DNA from: Thysanoteuthis rhombus
Taxonomy: Eukaryota; Mollusca; Cephalopoda; Oegopsida; Thysanoteuthidae
Assembly (NCBI GenBank): GCA_963457665.1
Contig: OY735211.1
Span: forward strand, 41,574,382 to 41,638,381
Direction: 5' to 3'
Length of the DNA stretch: 64,000 bases
Below, piece by piece: positions 12,621 to 40,470 of the stretch. The translations under genes were made by a program, and so were the position numbers. How positions within the stretch are numbered: position 1 is the first letter of the stretch; the number at the start of each line of letters is the position of its first letter. Below the pieces are notes generated by a model that made no database searches, had not been told where the DNA came from, and worked only from the letters and a program-made list of their open reading frames with translations.

Positions 12621-13635
12621 ATAAAAGCAGGGTATTGGACCATGTCCTAACCTACGATTGAATTATGTCATGAACTAGGACAATGTGTCAAATAGCATGC
12701 ACCATGTGAGTCGCAGTCATAGCAAAACAACCAGAGACAGCCAACGACCACATACCAAGGTTATAAATAAATTTATTGGTTAAACAATAAACCCGTAATT
12801 AATTCTGTCTCTTTTGCTCTCTCACCAATAACAGATATCCTTAACATGCTCTATAAAAGACATGCATACCAATAGTGATAGTTTCGCGCGTAGAATCTTT
12901 TGTTGAATCCGAACAGCGATGGATTGTTGTTCGAGAGACGAGGGGATTTGGCTATCGTCGTGGTTTGATTGTAGCGCGTGTGCAGCCCAGTAGATGTGGA
13001 AGGAAGGAAGCTGTACGAAGAGAATGGAATGCAAGCCAAGTATGAAGTTGGACGCGCATTGATGAAACAAAGTAGAATGAAGATATACACATATTTCTGG
13101 CTAGGGAAAAGACGTACGTTTAATACAAGAATAAAGATGAGGTACATACATGTAAGGATACATAAATACGATCGATCGTGAGAAGTGATGTTAGAAGAAC
13201 AGATAGAAGAAGACATGGGAGCTTTCTTATTTTGATAGTTCTGGCGTCGGAGTTGAAGCGAAGTTGTCTGAACGCATGGATTCCGTATGGTTGGACAGCT
13301 CCAGTGTAATACGTGGAAACCGGGTTCAGTGTGCGAGCCTTACTGCTAAGTAAGTGAGTTAACTTGGGGGCTATTCTCTGATGCTGATAGACTCCCGACG
13401 AACAGACTATGAAAGACATAGAACATGGAGTTTTATCCACGCGTGTTTCCCAAAGTGAGGATGGTGGTTAAGATCGGATCAGCCAGTGGGTCGGCGAAAT
13501 GATAACGATTTTAGAGAGAAGGAAAGAGAATGACCGGCTGCGAAGGCCGGGGCTGGAAGCGTAACCAGCTAGGAGTGCTGAAGCTAATTAGCATTGGACC
13601 ATGTGCGTCCAGGGGTTTTATAGGGGTCGTCGGAG
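12620..13635 (-). other. GC-richer block, possible minus-strand promoter or LTR-like unit
   Basis: This kilobase is less AT-rich than its surroundings. Read on the minus strand it has a TATAAAA box (complement of about 13617-13623), a pyrimidine-rich stretch after it, and AATAAATTTATT near 12770. The word ATTGGACCATGT is directly repeated at about 12634 and 13593, roughly 960 bp apart. Overlapping minus-strand frames (12822-13440) encode nothing I recognise. It could be a decayed LTR or a promoter of an unseen transcript, and I am not sure of either. Confidence 0.25.
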
Positions 13636-15752
13636 GGAGTGACGTTTTGGATATCTGGCTAAATGAAGAGTTTCGTACTTAATTCCTAACTAAATGTATA
13701 GGGGGCACTACAATAGTTTCGGTCATATATCTTGGTGTCTTAAGGTACTGATCAATCTTTTATCGAACCATATTTATTTCAACGCTGTAAAGAATCCGGA
13801 CCCCAAGATTGGTTAGAGTTGAAAGCACAAGTTCAAATTACACCGTTATCAGAATCTGAGGTAATTAACAAGATTTTCAAAATTTGTGTAACTGTTCGTT
13901 CACAATATCTTTTCGTGTAGCTAAGGGGGTCTGAATTCTTCATTTCATCTTTACCTTGATTAGATTAACTTTTGAATACAGAATAATCTGAAAATTTGCG
14001 CTTTTGATTAGAATCAATTTTAGGGTCGGGATTCTACATTTGATTCTAACGGGCATTATGCATTCTTAGATATTCGCAAGGGAGACAGCAGTTACGTCAT
14101 GAGTCACCATGATAATTGGTCTACTGGCACTATGCCTAAATTCACCACATGTTTTAAAACGCAGGATCTACCGCTGTCAGTTTTAATAATTCTGCTGCAA
14201 CGGCAAACGACACCGTTGAACCGTCTTTGTGTATGAATCTGTTGCCACGAGGTGGCTCATATGAAAAAAAAATCCCACACTAATGTTCCCTGCGAACAAA
14301 CGAAAAAAGGCCACACGGAAAGAAGCCCACGTGGGAAAGTGCTCACATAGAAATGCCCACACTACAGGACTTTTCATTTCAAGTTACAGCAAAAAAGATG
14401 ATAGATTCCAAAATTTAATTCAAACGAGCTTTGAAAAATTATAAGTAAAAATGAAGATATACGGGTACTGGGAGATTTTTTTTACATTCAACTGCATATG
14501 TTAAATTTCGACATTTGGTCACGAAAATATGTTTCATTAGATTTTTTTTTTATACAACAAATATTCCATCATAAATACAAGTTATGACAACTTGCAAAGA
14601 AAGAAAAATTGATTAAAAGTATTTTTAATTATATGTTTTCAAAGTGCACCAAAGAATGAATATTTTGTATTTCAGTATTCGACCATTAAAATAAATCTCA
14701 CATGCACGTGGACGTCTCGAGACTCACAGAATTCAACAAAGGCCCTAACTCGTACCATTAAATTATGTTTTTAAATTGCCACCCCTTAAAATCTAACTTG
14801 TTTCCGAGTCCGAACGTTTGAATTAATTCAGTCTCCCAGTGCCCGACCCAGACAGCTTGGAATGTTGAAAAACACAGCAATGCATTTTCGTGGTCAAATG
14901 TCGAATTAACTCAATAAAAAAAAAAAAAACTTTAATGTTCAAAAATTTAAACTTTCAGTGATTTGAGGTAATAACTCCGCCATTTGTATAGTCCAGACAA
15001 CTGAGGACTCTTGATACTGACAAAATCTGGGTCATACTTATGTTTTAAAAAATTATTTTTGACGATATAAATCTTTTAGATTAAATGACTAATCTTTTTT
15101 CCCCACCCCATATATACTGATGATCCCAATGAGAGAACATTTACACATAGCATTATAATGTCATTTTATTTAATTTAAAATTAGATGGCCAACAGATGAC
15201 ATTATCAGAAATTTTGCAATGAAAAAATTCCGAAAAAATTGTATTTAATATATTTTAATATTGTAGGTAGGTAATTATGCTAAATTTCATTTGTTTCATA
15301 TTCTTTTTTTTGTTTTATTTTTTAACCTAAATGAAGTATTATTCAATTTTATGGGTGTGGGCTTCTATCACATGAGTATTTTATCGGAAATGTGTGAATA
15401 ACACGCACGTGTTCGTCTAAAAAAAAAAACAAGGTCCAACAAGGGACTCAACTCGTATTGGAATTTTATTTAACATGTACACCGGTTGATATGTGAGTTA
15501 TGTCCCTTTGTGTCCGGATACCTTAACTCAAACTAATTGTTTTTGCCGACAAAATGCTTTCAAGCATTACATTCCTTTAATAATGGGGAATATAAAGTCT
15601 TTATAGTATTGACTTGAATGTAGAATTATACAGTACCCACACTTCTTAGTAATCCATATTTAATTACTTTTTCGTTTTTTTAAAGTGTTTTCGTGAAGTA
15701 GGAATTTACTTGTTCCTCTTTTTGTGTGAGTGTTATTTCTCGTACCGGTAAG
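13636..15752. other. Region upstream of TMEM19, no gene recognised
   Basis: AT-rich with homopolymer runs. The TMEM19 promoter and 5' UTR should lie in or just before the last part of this stretch, but I see no convincing TATA box or upstream exon and cannot place the start of transcription. Confidence 0.5.
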
Positions 15753-30802
<15,050 letters not shown>

Positions 30803-31279
30803 ATATGTTTTTCCATTGAGATTCATTCATCCTTGATCCTTGTTTCTCCTCCTCTTTGAAAAAAATTGTTTCATGACTACTCGGTTGATTTCATAGTTTT
30901 CACTAAATATTGCATGCACGAAATATATAAAACCACATTTAAAGTAATAAGTCTATGAATATCTCAGATGAAGGATGGTTATTCTCTTCGATTTTTGACT
31001 AATTTTACTTTCATCATATTGAATTACTGTAGCCCTACAAATGGCCACTAAGCACCATCTAGGAATTTTTTTTTTTTCTAAAAAGTGCTTTCGGGGGTCT
31101 CTATGGTCATAGAAAATCTTATGCTGGTATTCAAAAATTGATTTTATCAGATAATTAGTTTTGGTACAAATGTGGGCTATGGTGATTCATTTGTGTGAGG
31201 TACAGATATATTACTGTTGCATTTATCACAACTCTCAGATAGTTATTTTATGCCTGTTAAGCCGGCAGCATGAATTGGA

Positions 31280-31285
31280 AATAAA
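31280..31285 (+). promoter_or_regulatory. TMEM19: Candidate TMEM19 poly(A) signal
   Basis: AATAAA, 478 bp after the TMEM19 stop codon and the first canonical hexamer I noticed there, followed about 15-30 bp later by T/G-rich sequence (TTCTTTGTTTCTTGTTG). Other AATAAA words at about 31392 and 31632 are alternatives. Confidence 0.5.
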
Positions 31286-31529
31286 GAAATAAGCCTTTGA
31301 TATAAAAGATATTCTTTGTTTCTTGTTGTAAAGAAAAAGAATTTTCAAGATTTAATGGATATTTCAATAATGAAGATTTGTATAATAACTGGAATAAACT
31401 ACATAACTGAAGGTTCAGTATAACTTATGATTGAATTGTTGTAGTTTAAGAGGCTCTAACTTATCAAACAGGGTTGATCTTGTCTACTTAATTGTATATA
31501 GCACTTATGTGCTGTCATATATCTTACAA

Positions 31530-31760
31530 TTTATCTCCCCAAGAGAATTTTATTTGTACCCCTTGTTTTGTATAGCATAATTTTGTATTTCTTTATATCC
31601 GCACATTTCTGATCCATACTGCTTACTTAACAAATAAATAATGAATATATCCACACTCCTTACATGAGGGATAACGATCTGGGAGTTGTGGTAAAAAGCA
31701 ATAGAAATAAGATGAGAGAAAATGTAATCAAAAATTGATGATAATACTTACAGTATTTTT
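31530..31760. repeat. Dispersed repeat matching the hAT interior, then family A body
   Basis: 31530-31622 matches 28689-28790 (TTTATCTCYCCAAGAG, TTTTGTATAGCATAATT, TCTGATYCATACT) with small differences. It is followed at 31667-31760 by a family A body copy (GATCTGGGAGTTGTGGTAAAAAGCAA). Confidence 0.7.
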
Positions 31761-33640
31761 ATTAAGAAGTTATGCTAGCGAAAAAGTGGATTTTTTTTTT
31801 TTTAATAAAACTTGATTGTTTTTATGTATTTATATCTTAGCGAGAGTCTAGGAACGAAAGAAAAGTTGACGTAAGGAAATATAGAAATTTTCTCTTCATT
31901 CTCTTATATTTCCTCCCCATAATGTGGCGGACATTTTTTGTTCTGATTCTGGTGTCTCAAGTCATTTTCAGATTTTATCTGCCGTAAAAGAGAATGAAAT
32001 TAATAAGAATTGCAGTCATCTGAATGTAGTGTAAAAATATTTGAACAATAATTTTGCTCTCGGAGCACAAAGGATTTTTTTACTCAAAAATTTGTAATCT
32101 TTGAGTTTGAAAAAGATAAAAATTGCCACAAAATTATTATCACTTTCAAAAATAGTTCACTTTTTATCTTATTTTTGTTGCATTCTACTGCAATGTTCAG
32201 TTTTTATATTTTGGTTAAAAAAAAAAAGAATTTTTACAATTTTAATAAAATTTATAAGAAAAATATTTTCAATCTTATAAATAAACTATAATCTTTCATA
32301 TGATTATACCACTTTTCATATTGTTATACATCACATATTTTTGATAATCTTGTAAATTAATTACTTATAATCTGATATTTCATATTGTTGTGGTTTACAT
32401 ATTTTTCTTATCAATTTTATCAAAGTATTAAAAAAGATACTTTTATTAACCAAAAAATTCTGTGATTACTTGTGTACAAGTGAGGAATTCGATTTTAAAA
32501 AAATCTGGGTCTAAACTGGTGGGTAACATAATCGGGATTAAAAAAATAATATATATTATATTACTGAATTTCAGCTACAAGAATTATATTCGCGATCGAG
32601 ATTTACTTGATTGAATAGGTTAAGTACAAGAATGACAAATGTTTGTTTGTTTAGCAGTGATCAGTCAAAAACAGTCCCAATCATCAAATCAATTTTAGAT
32701 GGTGGACTCGTTATCTTTGTCCAAAAATCAATAATAATCAAATTTTCATCAAAGCAGTTTTGACATCCGAAGATTATTACTTATCTTTATTTGATGAAGT
32801 GTTGTAAACAATTATTATCAATTTTTGATTATTATTCCCCTTTATCGTTATTTTTCTTCAGTTGTGATTTTTTTTACAACTTTGGTTGTTTGTCTATCGC
32901 AATAAGTAAACAATGAGGATTCAAATTAACGAATAAGTTAATGGTGAGACTCTAGCTCATACCGTCTGGCTACAAAGGAACCAGATTAAATGTACCAGCT
33001 GGTTTGACAACTAAGCTACGATAACTTTGATGGCTTGAAAATTAGGATGAAGAAAAATAGTTGTAATAACAGGTTAAGACTATTACGTCTACAACTACTT
33101 GGTGTAAACAAGCCCCCCAAAAAGAGATTGGAAAATTTACTTAAGATAAGTAAATTTTTCTCTATAGGAAATTGCTGGTCTAACGTTATGAAACAATTTC
33201 CAACCAATCAGTAAAAGATCTATAATAAATAATGCATTTTAGAAAACATTACTCAAATTTATTATAGAATCAAATACTGGAACATCAAATGCCAGCATCA
33301 GTCATTCCACATTCGAATGGTATTTATATGTCTGCATTCCATGACAGTGCCACAGCTACACTGCCTCTTTACTCATTACATCACACATATGTCATCTGGC
33401 TGGGTCTATTTCTACAAGTAGGGGAGGGCAAAACAATCTACTGTACTGCTGACTCTAATTCTTTGTCTCTTCAGCTTATTAGAGATTATTTTATTTGGAT
33501 GTGTAGCTTAGATGCAAAATATTTACTATTGATTTTGACTAGTTTTTACGTTCGTCCTAATTTTCAGTTGCTTTTTATTTCAACTTTGAATCGGACCGTA
33601 ATCCTATGGCAATGATCAAAAAGGAAAATATTTGTTCATG
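31761..33640. other. Intergenic, no gene recognised
   Basis: Very AT-rich, with poly(A)/poly(T) runs and several long A+T stretches. The 108-codon frame at 33289-33615 has no recognisable domain and no splice-site pairing that I can see. Confidence 0.5.
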
Positions 33641-33646
33641 GGGGGG

Positions 33647-33988
33647 TATTTACTAAGCTGAACTTAGAATGTTCAGCACCAAATGATGTTAAAGTTTTTA
33701 CTACTTTCACCGTTTAATGCCCAAGAGCGTTAATTATATAATGTCCCCCTTTTTGAAATCACAGCTTGTTTTCATTTTATCCATTACGCACAGCTGTGAC
33801 TGATATCTGCTTTCTAGTGATGCTATTCAGTCTGTTAAGAATCCCCACTTTTATTTATTTATATGAAAGCCAGAATCCAGAATGCTGATTTTCAAGGCAA
33901 GGCACTCCCATTTGAATGATTGGTGCAACACAATCTTCTTTTTTCTCCTAATAGGCATTATGCCTAACTAAGCGAAGCTTAGTAAATA
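33647..33988. mobile_element. MITE-like element with TTTACTAAGCTTAG termini
   Basis: TATTTACTAAGCT..ACTTAG at 33647-33667 and the inverted form at 33966-33988 bound about 340 bp with no coding capacity. The same terminus occurs singly at about 54034-54053, 56338-56356 and 63724-63744, so it is a family in this genome. Confidence 0.65.
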
Positions 33989-34691
33989 TAATTCTCAAAA
34001 AACCTAATTTCATTTTCAAGCATATCTCTTCTCATTCAGACGGACAACATTTATTTTTCTTCTTGGCAATTTCTCTTTACAACCTCACAACTTTGTTGTT
34101 ATCGATATCAATTACTATTGAGTGGACTGTGTTCACACCCCTTTTTTAATCGCATTAACTCGTGTACACCTTACCTTTCAGTATTTACTATGTTCATCCA
34201 GGATAGGGGGGAAGGGGCTAATTTACTCCTCCTATCTCAAAGGAAAAAGGCTTTATAACATGGCTGTAATAACAACGTACGTTACTGCATCTTCAAATTG
34301 CTGACAAATCTAACTCAAAACCATTAGCAATTCCCAGTTGGCTTACACGCAGGTAATAAATAAATGATTTATTTTTAGATTCATTTCCATTATCTTCAGA
34401 ATCATAGGACTGGAAATAACGTTTGTGTTTTTAAGTTATAGATGAGCTCATGAATGAAAAATAAAAATAAGGAACTTTTTGATTCATGATTAAGGCTTAA
34501 AAAGATATGAAGCCTTTGCCATAAAGTTGAACATTGAAAAATTATGTTGTAGAAAAAATCCCAGCTCCAATTTCAGTCAATTTTGAAGGTGTAATAAGTA
34601 TGTTAAAGTAAATCTTTTGAAATGTATCTGTTACTTTCGCATTCACTATATATACATGAATATATATATATATGAAACATTTTTGTAAATA

Positions 34692-35577
34692 GTTGAACAT
34701 TCTGGCTACATGAAATATAGCTCAAACGAACTAGATTAGATTTTTGGCATATTTCCTTTTCCAAATCAAGTAAAGAAAAAAATATGGAATCATCAACAAA
34801 TATTCACAGCACTTTGTTGCTTGTCCTCAAGCCTTTATAATGGCCTGTTATCTTTGAGGCTTAGATTTCATGAATAAAAAATGATATTCTTGAAAAGCAG
34901 TTGACAGATCAGCTTTGCTGGATGAAGCCTTGTCAGGGAATATTTGAAAAAAATTCCCAACATTAATTTTCCATTGGATCGAGAGCTGGACTGTTTGCCA
35001 ACCGTATCATTGAGATGATTTGCTTCTCCTGAAGATAAGCTTTATGCTCTGTGACAAGATCTATTATCATCCTGAAAAATTACTTCTTCATCATCAAATC
35101 TATTTTCTGTTGATGGAATGAGAAAAGTGTCTGAAATTTCAATGTAGACCAATGCACTGACTGTTACGTCTTCCTTCATTACCTTCCCATTTTGTTTATA
35201 CTTTCACCAAATTTTAGACACAACCAACATCTTTTGCCTCACCCGAGGGAGTTTTATAATTCTTTCTATTATTTCAATTCAGAACTCTCTTGTTGAAACC
35301 ATGTTTCCTTTCAATTAACCCAGACCAACAATAAGTCCAGCAGGTCATCATAGTCTACGGGGGACTCTTTCAATGGTTAACTAATTTGTGTATTCAGACT
35401 TGTGCTGCGGTTCATTTTAGAAATGCAAATCACAACATGATTCCATAATTTTTCTTCAGCATCGTATGACTCCATTTTTATTTTCCTCTAGTTCGTTTTG
35501 AAAAAAAATATACCATTAATTTGAATGATTTAATCTAGTTTGTTTGAGGTAAATTTCATGAAGCCAGAATGTTCAGC
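34692..35577 (-). mobile_element. Tc1/Tc3-like transposon with ~47-bp TIRs and internally deleted transposase
   Basis: Terminal repeats GYTGAACATTCTGGCTWCAT... run inward from both ends for about 47 bp, and each end is flanked by TA (34690-34691 and 35578-35579), the Tc1/mariner target site. On the minus strand the remnant shows an N-terminal helix-turn-helix stretch (EIIERIIKLPRVRQK, then VSKIW.KYKQNG, about 35290-35180), then directly the C-terminal catalytic part: EVIFQDDNRSCHRA (around the second Asp), then QIISMIRLANSPALDPMEN and CWEF, the SPDLNPIEN-type third acidic site. The middle of the protein is absent. Inactive as coded, but both ends survive. Confidence 0.85.
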
Positions 35578-37650
35578 TATCAAGCAAAAATTCCTCCATG
35601 TCATGTCTGTGATTGGTTTATTTGCTATGAAATTAACAAGCTGGATGAACATCCTGTATGTATAATGATACAATATTTTTTGCCATTATATATATATATA
35701 TATATGGACTGTTACCCAATGGCTTGTTTAGTGGCTGAAGCAGTTGCATATTTCTCCACTAGTGCCTGTGGAATGGAGTTGGGTGATTGTGACAGTAGAG
35801 AATATTCTACATGTGCAGCAACAACTCTGGCTACAGGTCTATGGCAGTGAGTAGACAGGGTTGATTCCAAATAAAGCATAAGCTCTCATTGAAACCCAAA
35901 CTCGCACGCATTTTTGATGAAGAAAATATTAATAAAAAATGAACACTAATTATTAATGCTTCATCTAATAAGAAAAAGATCCTCTTGTATTTATCGTTGT
36001 ATGTGGTTGAATCAAACTATTTTTCTTGTCTTTGTTCATTTTGGGGAGCTCTCGATGAATCATGCGAGGCTCAACGGAAAGTAAGGGGAGCAACTCCGAC
36101 AATGCAGAGGTCAAGGGGAGATAATCTACAAAATGGACACAAAACTGGATGTGACGTACATAGTAAGAAAAATAAACATGCTCCATAGAGAGAAGTTTTT
36201 AAGATTTCAGAACGAGCGACCCTTAAGGAAGGCCAAAGGTTGCATGGCCGAAAAATCGTGGAGAAATGAACAAGAGACCTCGGAAATAGTTGGAATAAAT
36301 CACATACAATGGCTAAAACACTCCAACAAAATTCAGACAAGAATCCTCTCATATATCAATCAAATATTGGTTACTGCCAAATTATTTCTTGCTGATGTTT
36401 TTTTTTTGTTTGAAATGTAAATTGGTTTCAATCATGATGAAAATAAAAATCTGACGAAAATATTTTGAGATTTATTGTCCACTTTTTTAAATGTGTTTAC
36501 ATATCTCCATAAGATGCATTTTGGTCATTCTGTTGGTCGCAATTATGCTGAACAACAGAAATAGGAAAAAAGAAAATGGTGTGATGTCATTAAAAGGTAT
36601 GACATCATTAAAAGGTATATCATTCATTCTGATCAATTGTTTTTCATCAGCTGCTGCTGATATTATTATAGAAAATCCAAGATCCATAGAAAAGTAAAAA
36701 AAAAACGCCAAAACTGACCATGTATAATATTCATTGAAAATAATACTAGCTGAATATTCCCATATTGCAAGTTTTAGGATCAGTTGACTCAAAGAAAGAC
36801 TAATTGCTCTTCCTCCTCCTCCTTCTGCTACCACTACTGGATTGTGAGTGTACCATTGAACTTATGGTTCTTGTTAAGTGAAGACAGTTCTTATATTTTA
36901 ACTTGCTTCAATTCCTACTTTCAACTGGATGAACCGTTCACATTTCCATCTTGCAAACACTCTAGCACACTGTAAGCTCCATAAAATCCAGAAGTACAAT
37001 TATCAACCTGATGCCTTATGAACTTTTTTGAGGAATGTAAGTATAAAAAAGTGATGGCCTTTTGACTCCAGCTTTAATATGTGCCAATATCTGACAACAA
37101 AAATAATCCATGATGAATTCTTTTGTATTGAATGGTTGAAAAATTCAGTGAATACATTTTTCTGTCCAGCTTTTACAAATGGTATTATGAAGAATTATCA
37201 ATTTAGGGTTGCCATACATACATCCGTATTTTCTGAGATATGTCTCCACCATTTTCTTCCATTTTCTCGAATTGTAGTGATGACAGAAAGGGAGAGAAGC
37301 ACCTGTAAGTGATCAACTGAGTAGCTTTTGAGATATAATGTAGTGCCATGTACTGCTTTTCCTTGTTCTTCAGACATGTGCATCACTCATCTTCATATTG
37401 ACTATTACTGCCATAAATCAAATGTATGAAAACTATACCATTTTTCTTATGGCTTTTGACCCTAGCTATTGCTTTCTTTGTCCTGCATTTAAGGCATTTT
37501 AACAAATTTCTCTTTTTGAATGATCAGATACGCAATATTGTTGGTAATCTGTCACTGAGTATGAATTTTTTCAAAGATGAGGGTTGGTTTGTGGAGTTTT
37601 GGTTAGTAGTGAGTTCGGCTACTATTGTGGTCAGTTCAATCTTCACTAAA
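35578..37650. other. Intergenic, no gene recognised
   Basis: Holds a short (TA)n run at about 35686-35705, overlapping frames on both strands around 36000-36400 that match nothing I know, and a 19-bp tandem word (ATGACATCATTAAAAGGT type) at about 36580-36617. Confidence 0.5.
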
Positions 37651-37655
37651 CTTCT

Positions 37656-37897
37656 GGCTCTGTAAAGAATTAATTTGGGTTTAATAGATATTCATACAGA
37701 AGTGAAACCTTATGTGTTGTGATTTACCATTACTCATCTTGAAGCTTTATGGTGAAAACGTAGTCTAAAAACTTGTGGCTCTGTAAAAAAACTAATTTGG
37801 GCTTAATGAATATTAAATTTACACAAAAGTAAAGCATCGTGCGCTGTGATTTACCATTACTTATATTGGAGCTTTACGGTTAAAATATAGTCTAGAA
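37656..37897. repeat. Tandem duplication of ~121 bp, two copies
   Basis: GGCTCTGTAAA begins at 37656 and again at 37777. Shared words in order: TAATTTGGGYTTAAT, GTGATTTACCATTACT, GAGCTTTA.GGT.AAA and TAGTCTA.AA. The copies differ at roughly one base in eight, so the duplication is not recent. Confidence 0.85.
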
Positions 37898-38017
37898 TCT
37901 TCGTCATTTATACTGTTGATTCATTAATACGAAATCGAAATTTTCTTAGCTCGACGAAAATAAATAGATAAAAACAAGAAAACGTTTTATAACCCTTTCC
38001 GTAATTTAAAAAAAAAT

Positions 38018-38112
38018 TGTATTGAGTTTGATGGAAATTAATACAAGGGAGGCAATTTGAATTTTTTTGTTAAAGATTACCTCCCTTGAAAACATCAAAC
38101 GCAAAATGGAAG
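38018..38112. repeat. Imperfect inverted repeat with GGGAGGYAAT arms
   Basis: GTTTGATG...CAAGGGAGGCAATTT and its inverted form ATTACCTCCCTTG...CATCAAAC pair around a T-rich loop. GGGAGGTAAT/ATTACCTCCC recurs at about 38518, 60889 and 61399, which suggests a piece of a mobile family. Confidence 0.65.
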
Positions 38113-38407
38113 ATTTTTTATTAACTCAATACTGTCACATAGAGAAATCATTATAAATTATCGAGTCCTGCAAAAAATAAATAGATAAATGAATAAATAA
38201 GATAAATAAATAAATATTGATTTCTTCCAATAAATTTGTTGAAAATAATTTTAAGGTACATGTACTCAATTTCTCAAAACAAATTCGTTAATCTCGAGAC
38301 ACTTGAGGGTTGTCCATGTTTGAGGACAGTCTCCTGCGTAGATCTGTTTCTATTTTCTGCTCGTAGTTCTTATCTACTGGGAAACAGTTGTTTAATTGAT
38401 CCCCACC

Positions 38408-38460
38408 TTTCTCTCTCAACCCCTCTCCCCCTCTCTCTCTCTCCCTCTCTCTTTCTCTCA
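38408..38460. repeat. (CT)n-rich simple repeat
   Basis: CTCTCTCTCCCTC-type pyrimidine run on the plus strand. The overlapping arginine/glutamate-rich minus frames come from it. Confidence 0.9.
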
Positions 38461-38518
38461 CGCACACAAAAGTGACCTTTTGTGACCGTTTGAAAATACA
38501 ATACATAGGGTTGTAAGG

Positions 38519-39985
38519 GAGGTAATTGACCTGTAACCAAGATAGAAATCAACCGCAAAACATTACAAACGAAAATTACTTGCAAGAAAATCATTCATGA
38601 TTTATAATTGGGAAGATGTCATATATTTCCTAATTTATCCGTGATTGTTAAAAACGATTAGGATATCAAATTAATACTTCTATACACTATAAGTTCCAGA
38701 CGTGAAAATGTTTTAAAAACATGGGGGGAATGTCGCTAATAGGTCTATATATTCAGTCACTTCGTTCGCTGCACTCGAACGTTCATCAATCAATATCTAA
38801 TAATTGTTCCTTCAAAATCACTTCTTATATTAAAAAAAAATACTTACAGGTACAAATGTTTTATCAGGATACGATGGTGTTAAATGGGACACATCAGCAA
38901 TAATCTAAAAAAACTGATATAACTTCATTCAGAGAGCAAAGAAAGAAAGCTGATACGAAAAGTGCTGAACTCTGAAATTCTTTTTCAACGGTCTCTTTGA
39001 TGATTCTAAAGGACACATAAAAATGGTACGAATCTTCACATTGATAATTACACTTTTTGGAACCTTTGGTCGAATTTTCGAGCGTACTCAACTTCCTATA
39101 ATTTTTCGAGCAATCTTATCATACTTGGCTATAAAGTTAGTTGGGAATGAAAATATCCAGCCATTTTTAGCCATCAATGAGGAGAACATTTTTCAATATT
39201 TTCGATAGTCTTTAGTTTATAGAGTAACTTTCGTTATCCAGCCTCATATTGGCCATTGTTAAAAATGGTTGGTAACTGAGAAAAAATAAATGAAATGCGT
39301 TTTTTTTCTTAATATCCAATGCCGAGATGAGGGAGGTGGTTTTACATGTAGTAAAATACAGCGGCTCAATTAAAATCACAGTAAAATGGAAAATATAACT
39401 TTGACTCGATCATTGAATTAGTGATCATGAATATTGAAGGAAAACTTCTTCTTGAAGATATTTTCAGGTAAAAAATGATATATCTTGGTTCTGCAAAATA
39501 GATTATTTTTTGGTGTCTGCTGTATCCTTGTTGTGAAACGATCTGATGCAATTATCAATATCATCAACAGTAGGAATTGTCGAGTCTTACGTTAGTCTGG
39601 CACAGGGTCAAGATGTGAGAGTGTGAGGAGTGTTAGAATGTGTTGAGACAGTTTTCAAAGTGGGGAGGGCCGTCTGCAATCTTTAAAAATTAACACCATT
39701 TTTTAAATTATTTCATTTCATTTTATTTGACTAGGTAAGATTTTTTTGCGATGTAAAAATGCACAACCACCTCATCTACCAAGCTCGCCCAAATCCGACA
39801 ACATTTGGAACAAAAAAGTTATATGGCTCTAAAATTCTATTAAAAGATTGACCCGAAGTTTCGGTAAATTTTCAATGATATACAGTAACCTTTTGGTACC
39901 TGTAAAGGTTGAAAATTGGGGTAAGAGTTTTTTTCTGCTACTGTAGCCTAGGCAGTTAAGGAAGTTATGGGAGAGTGATTCGTCC
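38519..39985. other. Intergenic, no gene recognised
   Basis: Small frames only. I found neither splice-supported exons nor transposon motifs. Confidence 0.5.
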
Positions 39986-39989
39986 AGGT

Positions 39990-40470
39990 GCTCACTCGTC
40001 CTCTCTTTTCTCCATCATGCCAGCGATAATACATATTTGTCAATATATCTAGGGATGGTATAGAGCGTAGAGAGAAGTGGATCCATGTCTTTCCCTATAT
40101 CATCAACCGGAGTTCGAACTCAGTTCGCCGATTCCGTTTCCCTTAATGGTCCCAATGGGTGTCCGCAGCCACTTTTCCAGGTTGGGGCAAAAAGCTTACA
40201 TCCTGAGGGAGCGGCTGGACAGAAAGATACATCTGGAAATCGACTGTCAGGCGAGGGACCAGAGGGCGCTCAAGTTGTAACTAGTCCCAAGCCGTCGCTA
40301 TTCGAAGTGACCTCTTGATCCCCGTTCTCGATAAGGTTCCAACTTTCAAATCCCCTCGCCCGATCCAGAATTGGAGGAAGGAGGGAGAGAAACCCTGTTT
40401 GACCTCCAACCCCCTGACGGACACTCTTACTGGTAGCTGTTACACCACCCTGCATCACCTTTACGATAAT
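39990..40470 (+). repeat. Dispersed repeat family C, copy 3 (longest)
   Basis: Matches 21100-21360 and 29440-29800 in word order (CT.TTTTCTCCATC, TTTGTCAATATATCT, GAGAGAAGTGGATCCATGTC, TTCGAACTCAGTTCG) and ends in CTGTTACACCACCCTGCAT, compare ATGCCACCCTGCA near 29770. GC-richer than its surroundings. The frames it holds are not conserved among the three copies. Confidence 0.55.

Noticed and set aside
36071-36420. Overlapping ~95-codon frames on both strands
   Set aside because: No recognised motif, no splice borders; typical chance frames.
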